A DNA stretch of 64,000 nucleotides from Marchantia polymorpha subsp. ruderalis. Lineage: Eukaryota; Streptophyta; Marchantiopsida; Marchantiales; Marchantiaceae. Both the position numbers and the translations under genes were made by a program. The stretch lies in NCBI GenBank assembly GCA_037833965.1, contig AP031352.1, forward strand, positions 15,914,501 through 15,978,500, given 5' to 3'. This document shows positions 24,551-37,200 of this stretch, piece by piece; positions within the stretch are counted from its first letter, which is position 1, and the number at the start of each line of letters is the position of its first letter. The notes beneath the pieces were generated by a model. The model saw nothing but the letters and a program-made list of their open reading frames with translations, searched no databases and was not told the origin of the DNA.

Positions 24551-27500
24551 TATTCAAGAGATATCGAAGCATGTACACTTTCGTTCAAGGTTCGAATAGT
24601 ATACATATTCTTTGAATCCTCTAATGCAATATGATGCAATTATATTATTGTAAAGAATGATAATGTTTTATCAAGAATTGTATTATTTTGTTTCCAATAA
24701 CGTAGGTTTATTTTTATCTAGGCTATAATACTCATTTCATTTCTTACAAGCCCATGCTGAGCTCCTTGTTGACACTTATCCCTGATTCCGTTCTGCTTTC
24801 GGAGTTGCTCCTCTAGAACCCACTTCACTTCACCGATATAAACCTCCGAATGCTTTCTCTAGACTTCGAACTTTGAGGAGTTTGCGGTTTGATATGCAAC
24901 CTTGACCACCAAAGGGGTACATCAACCACTTACAAATAGATCAAATACAGTAGATCATTCAATCTATAGTCAAAGGTGGTTTAAACCAAAGCAGATTGTT
25001 GAGGCTGGGATTAGATAGAGCATGATGTGGAGTGATGTTAGAATTTTGAAAATAATAGCGCGACTCAAGGGAAAAAAGCGAATGCATTCCCTGTGGTTAC
25101 TCCACACTTTCGTACGAAATCATTTCTAAAAGTTAAATATTCCGATAAGTGTCTTGCCAGAACTTTTGGGGCTGTCTATGAAACATCAGACCCGACAAAT
25201 GAAAAATGTCTAAAACTATCGGAACTTCTCATAATGCTCCTATCACCTCACTCTGATTTTCACCGCGATTGCACCAGAGTGTTGTACACATAAGAAGATT
25301 CGCCGGCATCGATTGTCAGGAATCTCAAATGTAGGAAAATGGAAAGGTTTGGTTCAAGTTGATCCAGTTCGAGGTGGAAAGGATTGAGTTATTTTACTCA
25401 ATCGATACACATTGAGGTCAAAGTCAGTCAACAGAGAAGACCTCGAAAGTGTTCAACCTAGCTCTGAAACCCTATCTCTACTCCTCTCTTTTATTCGAGA
25501 CTATTTTTGACACAATGAGAAAGCAGATTCCCGTGCATTACACGCATATGAGTTCGAGGGCTGTATATACAAGATTCTTCATGTGTGCTCCTCTTTGCCT
25601 CAACTCTACGCTCTTTTCAAAGATACAAGGATCTTCGAACATGGGGATATGTTCAGAATCACGTGCAAGCTTTGCCTTCAGATCTCTAACACAACATCCA
25701 TGGATTTCGAGCTTCTGAGCACGTAGGAAGTGAAAGGTGCTGCATCGGCATTGCGTATTTGCCCAACAACACAACATTGGTAGCAACTCCAAAAGAAAAG
25801 GAGTAAAAAGAACAGTTTCATGCACAGCTCATAGGTACAGTTCCTGCACGTAGAAACAAGCTCCTGCCATTTGCAGCTTCTGAGAGTATTTCCAGGTACT
25901 CGATCGTCAAGATCCGGCACGATACCAACACATAAATTGTGAGTCGATACTATTGACCTGTTTGACTTCGAGCTGGTTTCTAGAAACTCTATTTTAATCC
26001 TCATGGATAGATACGCTCATGGAGAACACAATCCTCTTCGTCTCCGGGGCACGCGGGGACTAAATTTCCCATGCTCGACATCATGCCCCTCTACTTCGTT
26101 CACATCCGGCAGATTTCTTGGCGCCGTTTCAGCGTCGAGCAGACGAGAGAACTACGGGAATATCCTATCACACCGAACAGGGGACCTAAATCTCCGTTAG
26201 TGACTTCGTCTCCAAGGCTGCTGACGTCACGGCCGAACCCCTTTTCTCATTTGCAGATAGGCAATTTTATTTTTTGAGCCCAGTATCAAGCTATCTTTTA
26301 GGAGCTCAATCTTCCTCAATGATATTCAACTCGAGAGTCTGAGTATGCAGGAACATGTGAACAACAATTTTGATGGAAAAGAACTTGAATTAGAATCACA
26401 ATCTAACATAATGACGGAAGAGTGATGTTTTAGAACCAAATCTATTGACAAAATGAAGTGCAACAAAAGGGTGCAGAGGGCTGAAACACACTTATCCATT
26501 GAGGACTTTCTATGAAAATACATTGAATGACGGCTTATGCGCACCGCAACTTTCTATACTTAGAACACATTCTTTGAAACAATTTAGACTCAAAATCTGG
26601 CATCTAGCTTGCTTATGTTCAATAACATGATATTTGATCACATAGTTTTGTTCATCTTCAAGAAAATACATATTACTTAGTCACCTCCTCATGTGCACTT
26701 TCATATCAACAGGATTTGTTTCTAAGTAATTCGTTACAAGATTATTAAAAAAATATAACGGTATTGCGATGAAAAAAATTGTAAAATCCTTATACTCAAT
26801 TTCAATAAACTTGAATTACATTTAAATTTGAAATTCATATTTTTCATGAAACTGAAATAATTATTTCTTTACAAGCCTCATAATAAAATATCAAGCTTCT
26901 AATCCTTAAATTTCATAGAAGATAAATAATACATACTGCTCCAAAAAATTTAAAGATTAAGCTACACAAAATTATTTTCTATTGATAAAATATGACAATA
27001 AAATATTTTTGGATAGAATATGACTTTATATTATCAATACTTTATAATCTTAAATCAAAATTTTGTTAAAAAAATAAGATCTAAATAATTTTTTGAAAGA
27101 TTCAATACTGGTACATTCAAAACAAAAGAAATGTTCACTTAGCATGTAATTTGAAAAAATGGTAAAGAAACAATTTTAAAAAGACATCAATTTTAAAATT
27201 ATAAAAAATATATTATTTTATGAAAAAAAAAATATCATATAAACTTTCGATGATTTATAATCTTCACATATAGCTTAGACATATTTATTTGATATATTAT
27301 AGCATCAAAAACTAACATCTTAAAAATTTATAATGCTAAATTACACATTTTTTTGACACAAAATAATAGGTCTAACATGAATTATGATAAATTTAAATTT
27401 TTTAATTAATTAATTTAACTAGTTTAACTAGTTTTGTCTCAAAACTTCTTACTTACTTGAAACAAAATTTTCAGTAAAAATAATTTTTATTATCAATATT

Positions 27501-29747
27501 TTATTTTTCATTTTTTTATTGTGATATGATGTTTAAATATTATATATTTTATATATGAAATCAATCACTTCATTACTTCAAATTTCTGTGATAATATAAA
27601 AAAATTATTTTCAATTTTCAAATTTACATTTATTAAATCACATCATTCAACTGTTGTGTATACACTTATAAATCATGAAAAAAATATTAAAAATCTTCAC
27701 TGTATATTATTAAAATTTCCATAAAATTTCGTTTTATATAAAATTAATTTCAAGATCATTCATTTAGATGATATAGACATAAAATATTATATTTCATAAA
27801 TTAAGAATGATTTTGCTGAATCAATCAAGAAATGAAACAATTAAAGTCTTAAAAAATGTATAATATTATATATTGAAAAAAAAATTCAATCAAATTATAT
27901 TGCTAAATCATCTATAAATTAATCACATAAGTATGTAATTTTTGTATACATAAAAATTGATTTGAATTGACATATAAATATAATTAAAAATCTAGAGTTA
28001 ATTCTAGACATATTATCTGTTGAAATTTTCAAAACACTCTTGTCATATGTTTTGCCAAATTAATTTTTTTAATCAACCTAGAAAAATATTTAAATTTTAT
28101 GTTGTGAAAACTATTATACTTCTTAAATGATAGCGCATTTATAACAATAAATGTGAAAGCCATGGACAAAGAAACTCAATTGATATCAATTCTTTTAAGT
28201 ATCTCAAAATCATAAATTTTAATGTTTTTAATTTTTTTGGATAGAATTTATCAAAAAAATTTGAAAATATTATTTTCACTAAAAAACTTATATTTTGCAC
28301 AATTAATTAATGAAATTATTCAATTTTTTCTTGAAGTTGATTTTGGCTATGAATGGAGAGCCAAATTTTTTTTTGCCAAAAATTGAAAAATAGTATATAA
28401 ATATTTTTGAAATGGTTGAATAAGATAAATAAGTATTTCTATATACATAATATAGTAAAACATATTGCTATATATGTAGATAAATATATAGAGTTATCAA
28501 TTGATGAAATTGAAGTATCAAATTCAAAAACTATAGTCACAATGTCAAACAACAACACCACTTCAAGTTCTTCAACAACTTTCAAAAAGTGATGTGAACT
28601 GATTATTGACTGAAATCTTATCATTTAAATCTTATATCAAATTCATATTTGTTACAAAATAGAATGCAATCTTGTAGGGCTTAAATAAAAACATATAAGA
28701 AGATTAGTATGTACTGCTAGAGAGTAATGAATAACATGAATATTTTTTTTATTCGTTTGTTTTGTAGATATTGTTTCTTATTCATAATCTCACTAATCAT
28801 TATGTTTAATCTTTTCAAAAATGACTATAGAGTAAGGTTAGCAAAGAATTTCAATACTTATCTAACTAAGAAGAATGATGTTATAATGTTAAATATTTTT
28901 AATAAATTAATAACGGTCACATCAACAGTATATAACATAAAATTATTAGGATAATTTTGCTTCAATTTTCATCATGAATACAGAAATCAAAATCAAAATT
29001 TTAAGAAAGACAAAATATTCAGTAAATTTAATTGTAGTTTACATAGTGTTATAAGTGTCAAGGATGAATTATATAATAGATAATTTCAAGAAATTTTGTG
29101 TGAGATGAAATTACACTTTAAGAAGATGATAAATCATGAATTTAAATGGTTATACAAGAATATGGAGATGATTTTTTTTACTGCTACAATCAATTAAGAT
29201 GATATGAATATTATATTCGGAATGATCAAAGATAGCTGAACACATCAGTGTTTATTTTTTATTCATAGATTGCATTTTGGTTAGACATAGATTTTGAACT
29301 TGAAGAAATCAATCAAGTGAGACTACCGTACAAGTAAACTTTGTTCAATCATTTCAGCATAAAGTTGAGGTTAATTCAGCCAAAAGGTGGGTTTGATTGA
29401 TTATGTATGACTCAAATTTGAGGTTGCAAAGATGTTGATCATCAATACTACATAAAACAAAGTTTTGGTGACAATGGTTATTCAATTTTTCAGATGAATT
29501 GCAAGTGATGTGAGATGAGCTACGTATGAGAGTTTTAATATGTTTAGTTGAGATAACCAAAATAATCTATCATACTAGGTTACTGATATCATTCCTTTGA
29601 TCTAGTGTGTAGTATTTTTTAATCAATATGCTATACTATACATGGTTACTATCTGTAGGTGATGAACATTCAAATGTTTACGTTTTGTGTGTAAAATTCG
29701 ATGTTGAAATTTTGAATATTTAGTTGCGATAGGATATAATTCTCATA
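24551..29747. other. AT-rich DNA, no gene seen
   Basis: Composition falls to very high AT, especially from 26,300 to 29,700. Open frames are short and unrecognised. Because a Copia-like polypurine tract and LTR start follow directly at 29748-29761, part of this stretch may be the decayed interior of that element; no domain could be recognised, so this is inference. Confidence 0.45.
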
Positions 29748-29760
29748 TTGGGGGGAGTTA

Positions 29761-31673
29761 TGATTGCATGAACATGGCGCAGAAGAATCTTATTCTAAGC
29801 GTGACCAGTCTTACCGCCCTACTGAAATCCAGTCTCGGAGATCGGTTTAGGCAAATTACGGCATGATGCTCGAAGGAGGAAACCGAGGAAAATGTACAAG
29901 ATTGAACCGGATTTCATGTTGGATAATGGCTCTTGCAGGTGCTCGCTTGGACTCCTGGGCAATCAATGCAAAGCGAATAATGTATGAGGCAGGCAGTCAC
30001 GCCATTTACGGGGTCATACTGTAAAGATGACAACGGGGGCGAGGCAGGCGAATCCTTCAGAGAAAAGCATAGAAATTATTGCTGCTGCTGCTGCTGCTAC
30101 TACTACTACTACTACTTCGAGAGCTTTGACTACAATAGGGTGATGATCATACAAAGGAGTGGTCGATGTCCAGGCACAAGAGACTTGTGGCCGTCGTCGA
30201 CGAAGACGCTAGCAGGCCCGGAAGGAGATCAGCACCATGGCAATTCCGTGCCCAATTTCTCTGACCCCAGCAGCTCCAACTCGAGTCGAGACTCGAGGTA
30301 TCGTGTTTGGCACGACTTGTGGAGACGCATCGAGGCCTTTCCAAACAAGATTAAAGCTGCTTTGTCTGTCTGCTCCGACTCCGCCCGTGTACATTGCCCT
30401 GTCTCGTCTTCTACGTACTCTTACGGTTAGGGCGGTCGAGACATAAAGAGATGAGTCCAACTCCCGCCCTGACTGCACCGGCAACCTTTTGGCGATGCAG
30501 GTTGCAGAGTGCTGACTGACAAGGCCAGAAGCTTTTGACCTTTCGAGGGTATTTTCTTGCATCACCTTTCCATCAAGCTTCCACCGAGGTCCAGAATATC
30601 ATCACACCGACTTGACGTGTGCATTCGAGATCGGAGCATCGGATAGAATGTACTAACGGCAGCAATTAACTTCGGCACTGGAATCCGGATCGAGGAGATC
30701 CTGAAAGTAACGCTCGGTGCGAGCTTGAATCTCCTGGAGGTCCGTTTGTCATATCTCTTCTTCTTTTGACGAGTTTCGGCCATGGATTGTCACGACCAAG
30801 AACCCCTCGAACAGGTGGTTTGTTCAGCGTGGGTACATTAATTGGAAACCGTAACGAAGGGGACCTGTGATGACAAGATCTCATGCAAGGTCTGATAAGT
30901 TATCGCCCTCGATTGACATGATGGTCCCATCATTGATGTGCGTTCTAGGGCACGTACTGGGCGATAAATATATCGATCCACAGATGCCATTCCTGGCTCC
31001 CAGCAGCGCAGTCCTGCTTTGCGATCGATGAAGACACAATCTTCCGAGAAACAACGTGACCTTCATCCTTCTCGTTTCAACGATTCCGGATCTTGAACTC
31101 CATGTCCTGGACCTACTGGTACCTTGGTCGTATATGCTTCCTTAGCCAGATGATATCGTCAGCAGCGGGCATCGTAGGCATTCCTGCTCTTGAGTAAACC
31201 TCCACCACCTGCACCCTCCGATTATCGCAGGACTCGGTGCGACAAAGCTCTTCGGTGATGGAATTTTCCTGTGGGAAATTGGTCCAAGGAAAATGGTCAC
31301 TGCGCCATTCGTGAGACAGCTCCACTGGCACAGATACCTTCCGACTTTCATTCCCTGTGTTGTTGCAAAAGTCCTTTTGCGACAAGGATGCAAGGGACAG
31401 CCCCGAAGACGATGACCTGTACGAACTTGGATTCAGAGACGTTCCTATGACGCCAAGTCGGCACCTACAGAAGCATTTTCTGGACTCTCCAGAAGCAGCT
31501 GGAGGCAAGCTCCGAGAAGTCTAGGGGCGGAATCCCACGTGATTATGTCACTGTTCTGCTGAAGGTTCTTTGTTCTTTTCTGGGTATAAAGGCAAGGCTC
31601 TGTGCTTTGGACGAGTCAATTTGGAATAAATTTCGTCCGAGTATTTGTTATAGCCACATTCAATCCCCTAACA
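29761..31673 (+). mobile_element. Probable Copia-type LTR, fossil
   Basis: A purine tract (TTGGGGGGAGTTA, 29748-29760) of the kind found just before Copia 3' LTRs precedes a TG start at 29761. About 1.9 kb later come a TATA box (TATAAAGG, 31585-31592), an AATAAA signal (31625-31630) and a terminal ACA ending at 31673. Order and spacing suit an LTR. Composition is CpG-rich, unlike the AT-rich flanks. No second LTR was recognised in the window and the presumed interior is beyond recognition, so the element is broken and likely old. It may equally be some other GC-rich repeat. Confidence 0.4.
30079..30116. repeat. TGC/TAC trinucleotide microsatellite
   Basis: About six TGC units run directly into about six TAC units. 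The open frame through it (poly-Cys then poly-Tyr) is a by-product of the repeat and is not called as a gene. It lies inside the LTR-like segment. Confidence 0.9.
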
Positions 31674-32776
31674 TCAATTTACTTCAGATTGTAGAAACCA
31701 CTCAAAATACCAAGATCCACATATAACCTCATTCTTTTTCGGGAATGCAGATTTTGTTCATAATTTAGTGAGGTATGACTCATCCGAGATAATATACATT
31801 TTCAACAAAATAATTTCTGCAATTGTAAATTGATATACTACATACATGATACGTGTCATATCAGCACAAAGCACACAAGGCTATAAATAATGTTAAATGA
31901 ATATGGACAAAATTCTCTTAATATTTTAATCCTAAGAATCTTATCAAGACATCGTTGCAAAATCAGGTTGTTTGATCACATAACACTCCCATAGAATTAG
32001 ATACAAGAGTGGGATGTATGCAAATATATTCCATCTTTCAAAGTAATGAAAATTCTAATTATCACATGTGTTTTCGTCCCTCTACTTGATATCAAAAATG
32101 ATATCAGTCTTGAGATTAGCAGAATATCTAATCTAAAACTTTGCAAATATGATCATATACAATTTCTCAAGAAGTTTTCGGTCTGTAAAATTTAGCGACA
32201 CAGGTAGGTTTGAATAAGTCTTATAAATTGTTTACCATAGTTAATTTTTGCTATTCATTTATTTTTAATATTAAAAAATTAAAATAATACTGGCAATTCA
32301 TGACTACCTCTTTTCAACTTTTATACAACAAATCTCAAAAGGCCATGATCAATATACATATGTCATTGACGTGATATTTAAGAATCGAGTTGGTTACAAA
32401 ATCTACTTGCATGGATGTGGAATTATTCAGGAAGAAATGATGGAATACACATCTGTTAAAAGTAGTCATAAATTCCAGTTATATATATCAGTTTGCATTA
32501 CTGTTATTCTAACATTTGAAGAATAAAAAAACCCCCAAACTACATACTCTACTGCAATTATGTTTGTGAAGCAGTGTGGTATAAACTGCATTACTTGGTG
32601 CTTTTGGTGCAATAGAGAATGATGCATAAGATTCATGCTTCGTAGGCCCATGTAACAGGTATACTAGTCTCACATGGATACTTTAATTATGTTATGTACA
32701 ACAGTTTACATCCCTTTAAGATACTAAGAGGGTCTTGGCCCATCTTAATCCTGCAAGTTGTTTTGAAGGTCTACAT

Positions 32777-32832
32777 TCTTTTCTTTTTTTCTCTCCCTCT
32801 CTCTCTCTCTCTCTCTCTTTCTCTTTCTCTCC
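32777..32832. repeat. CT-rich microsatellite
   Basis: A nearly pure CT dinucleotide run of about 25 bases sits in a 55-base pyrimidine tract. It lies about 65 bases before the hairpin at 32899. Confidence 0.9.
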
Positions 32833-32898
32833 AGTCCTTTGTTGGGAGCTTGAGGACTCGGAGTGACAAAAGTAAGGCCGGGTTAAGTTGAGAAGAAG

Positions 32899-32938
32899 AA
32901 GGCCAGCTCAGGCCTTTTCAAAGACCTCAGCTGGCCTT
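32899..32938. repeat. 16-bp stem hairpin followed by a T run
   Basis: AAGGCCAGCTCAGGCC pairs with the segment at 32923-32938 at 14 of 16 positions across an eight-base loop, and five T residues follow. The shape recalls a terminator, but no transcript is known to end here and the setting is a plant nucleus. Function unknown. Confidence 0.65.
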
Positions 32939-34268
32939 TTTCCCAATCCTTAAAGCACCATTGTTAAAAACTTACATCCCTTGGCCGGTCTGGTGTCCAT
33001 CACCGGTGGTGCTGTAACGAGGAGCCTACCAGTAAATTGGTGTCCTGCAAAAGCTGCAAATCTCACAGGGGAGTCACCGTATCCAAGGGGACGGGCTCAT
33101 TGAGTTTGAGGATTGGAAAGCACCTGTGTGACATCATTGTAGGCATGTGATTGATCTGCTGATCCTGTGGAAGACAACATACTTCATGCTGGCAATATCC
33201 CCAGAGATGACGTCGGGTGCCTATCAATGGTTCGAGTTTGCACCGTGTAGGGTCTTACTCCGGTTGGAAAGAGTGGTATGTGGTACGACTCAATGTCGGC
33301 CAAAAGTTCCGCTGGCTTGCCTCGTGTAGCACCATGGAAATTTGACAAAACACATAAACTACATCTATGTCCTGAACACCATAAAAGCTCCTCTCGTTGA
33401 ATGATCATCACTCCGCAGCAGCCTTCTGTTGACAGCTGTCGGCACGTAGGTGCTAACATGTCTTCCCTAGCGCTCGAGGCTGCCAGGTACTGATTTACCT
33501 ATTGTCCATTCAGTTGTATCAGTTTTACTGTCTTCCGACAGGACAATCTGTCAACTTTGCTCTGTATAAGACCGTAAGCATCACAATCTTCCAATGCATG
33601 CTCTCTTGTCCAACAATCTTTTCCAAATAAGAATGCTGGAAGAGAAAGCTGTATGACATAAGCACTGCCTTGTTTCTCAGAAATACTTCTTTACAACGAA
33701 TTTCAATGACCTCTCCGTACCAGCAATGTTCTCGAATTCACTGCAGAAAATTCCAAAATATTATGATATTCGACGTTGATCTGGGATAGTCAAACAAGAA
33801 AAAAGGTCGCAAAGCGTTGCTGGATTCCAACTTGACCCCCTATTTACACTCCCACGTCTAGTAAATCATTCTGTTCAGAGAGGAAACGAACGTCGCCTGT
33901 AAGACCAGTCGCTTACTAGGACCAGTTTTGAGAATTACCGACTTGAAATTTTTTTGATTTTTGACCTGCAAGCATAGGGACTTCAAAAAGTTTAAAATAC
34001 ACCAACTCTTGAGGTACCGAAGGCCAGCACTGCACTTCCTGAATATGTCAGCTATTGTAACTGAACTAAAGTGAGCCCAAACTACAATTTGCTTACACAT
34101 GATGTGTTCAATTAATTTACTTCTTCATTCCTGTAACTCTTCTCTTTATCCTCTCAAGATTATGACTAAAAGGTGATGAATCGAGGTCAGACTGAACTAA
34201 ATGGCAATTGCGCACAGACTCACCGACAGGCGAGATTGAAGCTCGTCTTATTTAATATGCACTCACTC

Positions 34269-37200
34269 CTACTCTTCTACATCATCATCATACTCATCAG
34301 CTTCTTGTAGTATGCGCGAAGCAATGTGCTCATCAGGTCTGACTATAAGTGCCCCTGTTGAAGGCATTCCACACAGTTTCCACCAGGAATCAACATCCTC
34401 TTCAACATGAACGACACAGGCTGTCTCCAATTGTCTCCATCTGCGAACGACATCCCTTTCTTCTTCAGATAGTTTATCCGAGCTATATCTCCGTGCAAAC
34501 CCTTTTGACCATATCACCGACACCTTCAGAGGTACTCCACGCTGCTTGAATGCTTTTAGTGCTGCATCTCCCCACTTGAAACCGCTTCTAGTTGGCCCAA
34601 CAATAAAGAGAAATTCCAAACTAGCGTAGCTGACGAGATCTAGGGTTGACAGTCTTTCCTGAAAAAGTTTTGAATGTTAATACAAGTCAAGCGAGTCAAG
34701 AGACTAAACATTCAGCTTAAAGGTCCAGAAACTTCATACAAAACAGGAGTACATCAATCGATGACAGCCAATAATTCGCCATAAATGAATCAGATATTCG
34801 GACGTTTTAAGACTCAGTTGCCACAGCATTGACGTCTTCATCTCAGCAAGCTACTCGTTCGAAACTTACAATGCCTTCTTGAAACTGTAAGGTAAGGTTT
34901 TGCTATTCGCGTATTAACGTACCTCATTATAAAATTTGAACTCGGCATCTAAATAGCGCATATTCATATGGGGCAAGCGAGAACCAGGCTTGCTTGATGG
35001 TATGTACTCCCGTCGTCTTCCTGTTGGTTTTGCAAGCTCTTCTTCTGTGGTGTCTATTTTGTCACTAACCAGAGCTCCACATACATATCTACATGGAGTC
35101 CAGGTGAGGAATATAAGATACCGATGGCTTACAGTTAGACAGGTGAGAAGACATTGTAGGTTCGCTCGCCTAATACATTTCTCCGCATGAATTCGAACAA
35201 AACATTATCTCTCAGCCATAAAGTTAAACAATACTAGGTTACACTACCTGAATCCCAAGTCTTCAGCCGGAAACTGAAGTTGCAGGCTTGATCCTTGCTG
35301 CAAAATTCGTTGAACTCGAGAAATTCTTGAAGCTGCAATGGGATTGTATCTATTTAAAAAAACCTCGGAGACCTGCGAGCGGCCAACGGCAAAAACACCG
35401 TCTAAAATTGCACCTTGTAGTCTCACTGGCAACCATGAAGCTCCAGCGTTAACAAGCTTTTGAGCCATACTGCACACGAATACACAGCATCCGCTGAGAA
35501 GAGAAGTGCGAGAGCAAAACGATTTCTGATCAAAACAAACAATTCGACAAAGTGTAATCTTTTCATTCTAGAAAGTATCTCACATTCTTTCAGAAGTACT
35601 TGAAACTAGGCCTGAAGCAGAATACTTGCACTGGTCGTATTTAAAGGCCCATTGAACAAGCCGTTCGGTACTTGACTGTAGAGGGTAAAAGAAAAGACAG
35701 CAAACCTTGCGGCTGACGGATTAAGGCCAAGAGCTGTTGGTATAGCCATGGCTGCGTGGAAGTTGGCAACGCTTAAATCTTTGTTGGCTTTCGCTATCTG
35801 TCCACCAGACTTCATGTTAAAGGTCTTCCCAACCAAACTAAGTCTAGTTCCATATTGGATATGGATTCTCAGTTCAGAATGACATGCGTAAAATTAAGTC
35901 ATTATAGAGAGCTAAGATTAGGCAAGTGATCTAACTTCAACCTAGATCCATGGTTACACACGATACTAAAAGCACTCTTCAGGCATTTGGGGGCTGACTT
36001 CCAGCTAAATTCTGTTGACCTCAACAACCAGTATTCTGAATGACTTTCTTGCACAGTTTGACACGTTGAGCGGCATCTTAATGAGTGCTGCTGCTAATTG
36101 TATACAGAGGTGAAGACAGACGAACTCGCCAAGGCCGATACCGATTTTTCTATAAATATTTTCGACGAGGAGCATACCTGACGACGTTCCGTATTGTAGG
36201 TGAGTAGAAGCTCATTTGACACCCAGCCGTAAATGACGGCCGCAAGTTTCCAGGCTAGATTATGAACATCTTGAATGCCCGTGTTCATACCTGGTAAATC
36301 AATGATCATCAGTAAGACATAGACAACGACTGCTAACACGATTTGAAACCGGCACTGAACAGCAGATTCTCAAAAGGCAAATTTGATGATGTGTTTGGTA
36401 AGTTCTAGAGTGTTCATCATTTGAAGTTCTCAGCGGGAATTGATACTGACGAGCAAATTACTCACCAAAACCCCCTGCTGGAGGAAACCGATGTGCCGAA
36501 TCCCCAGCGAGGAAAACACGTGCATCGAAGCCACTGAAAGTGTCTGCTACTTGGGCATGCATCACCCACTGTTTGATAGTCCTCACGTCCACTTCCAAAT
36601 TTGGCATTCCAGCAACATCACGGATCAAATCTCTGCACACCTAGAAACCGGAATTTCTCAGATAAAGAGCAAGTCACTCGGTGTAAACCTCGATACTGTT
36701 TCCACTGCAGCCATAAATTTTTATGGCAAGGGCTGTTGAGACGTTCATAAATACAATGGACAGTCGACCTCTGACTCAGCGCAAATTTGGCAAGAAGAAA
36801 CACGTACAATTGCTATTATTTTAGGAATGAAACTCCATAGGTGACGTTAATGATAGATTAGCCAGCACAAGAGGTTCTTCAGTGAATTCACTAGATTTCA
36901 CTGAATTTGAAAGTGAATTCTCTGTATGTAAAGGAGTAGTGCAGTACACAGAACCCTTAATAACGTACTTTGAGATTGAAGTCTTCAAACCGCTGTTGTG
37001 GTGGATAGAAAGGTATCTGAACAAAACACAATGCTGGATAAATACTCCCGGTTACTGCTGACGAACAAAACCAACTATTTTAACAACAATATACCCTCCT
37101 CATATCTGATAGAGGGATACCATCCATATTTTCTTTCAAACTCAGCCTCAGTATTAAATTGAACATGTTGAAGTAGATGATAAACTGATAGCTATTAGGT

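Larger units (their letters stand above)
31674..34268. other. Intergenic DNA downstream of the FAD monooxygenase gene
   Basis: AT-rich to about 32,700, then moderate composition. Apart from the CT repeat and hairpin listed separately I see no element. Open frames such as 33147-33329 (plus) and 33184-33459 (minus) overlap and are unrecognised. The part close to 34268 should hold the 3' untranslated region of the minus-strand gene. Confidence 0.45.

Noticed and set aside
25880-25960. Primer-binding-site-like TTGGTATC on the minus strand, as part of an LTR element
   Set aside because: Only a few bases match a tRNA-Met primer site and no LTR end lies next to it.
29984-30430. 148-codon ORF with Cys and Tyr runs
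   Set aside because: The runs are a TGC/TAC microsatellite inside an LTR-like segment; the rest has no recognisable content.
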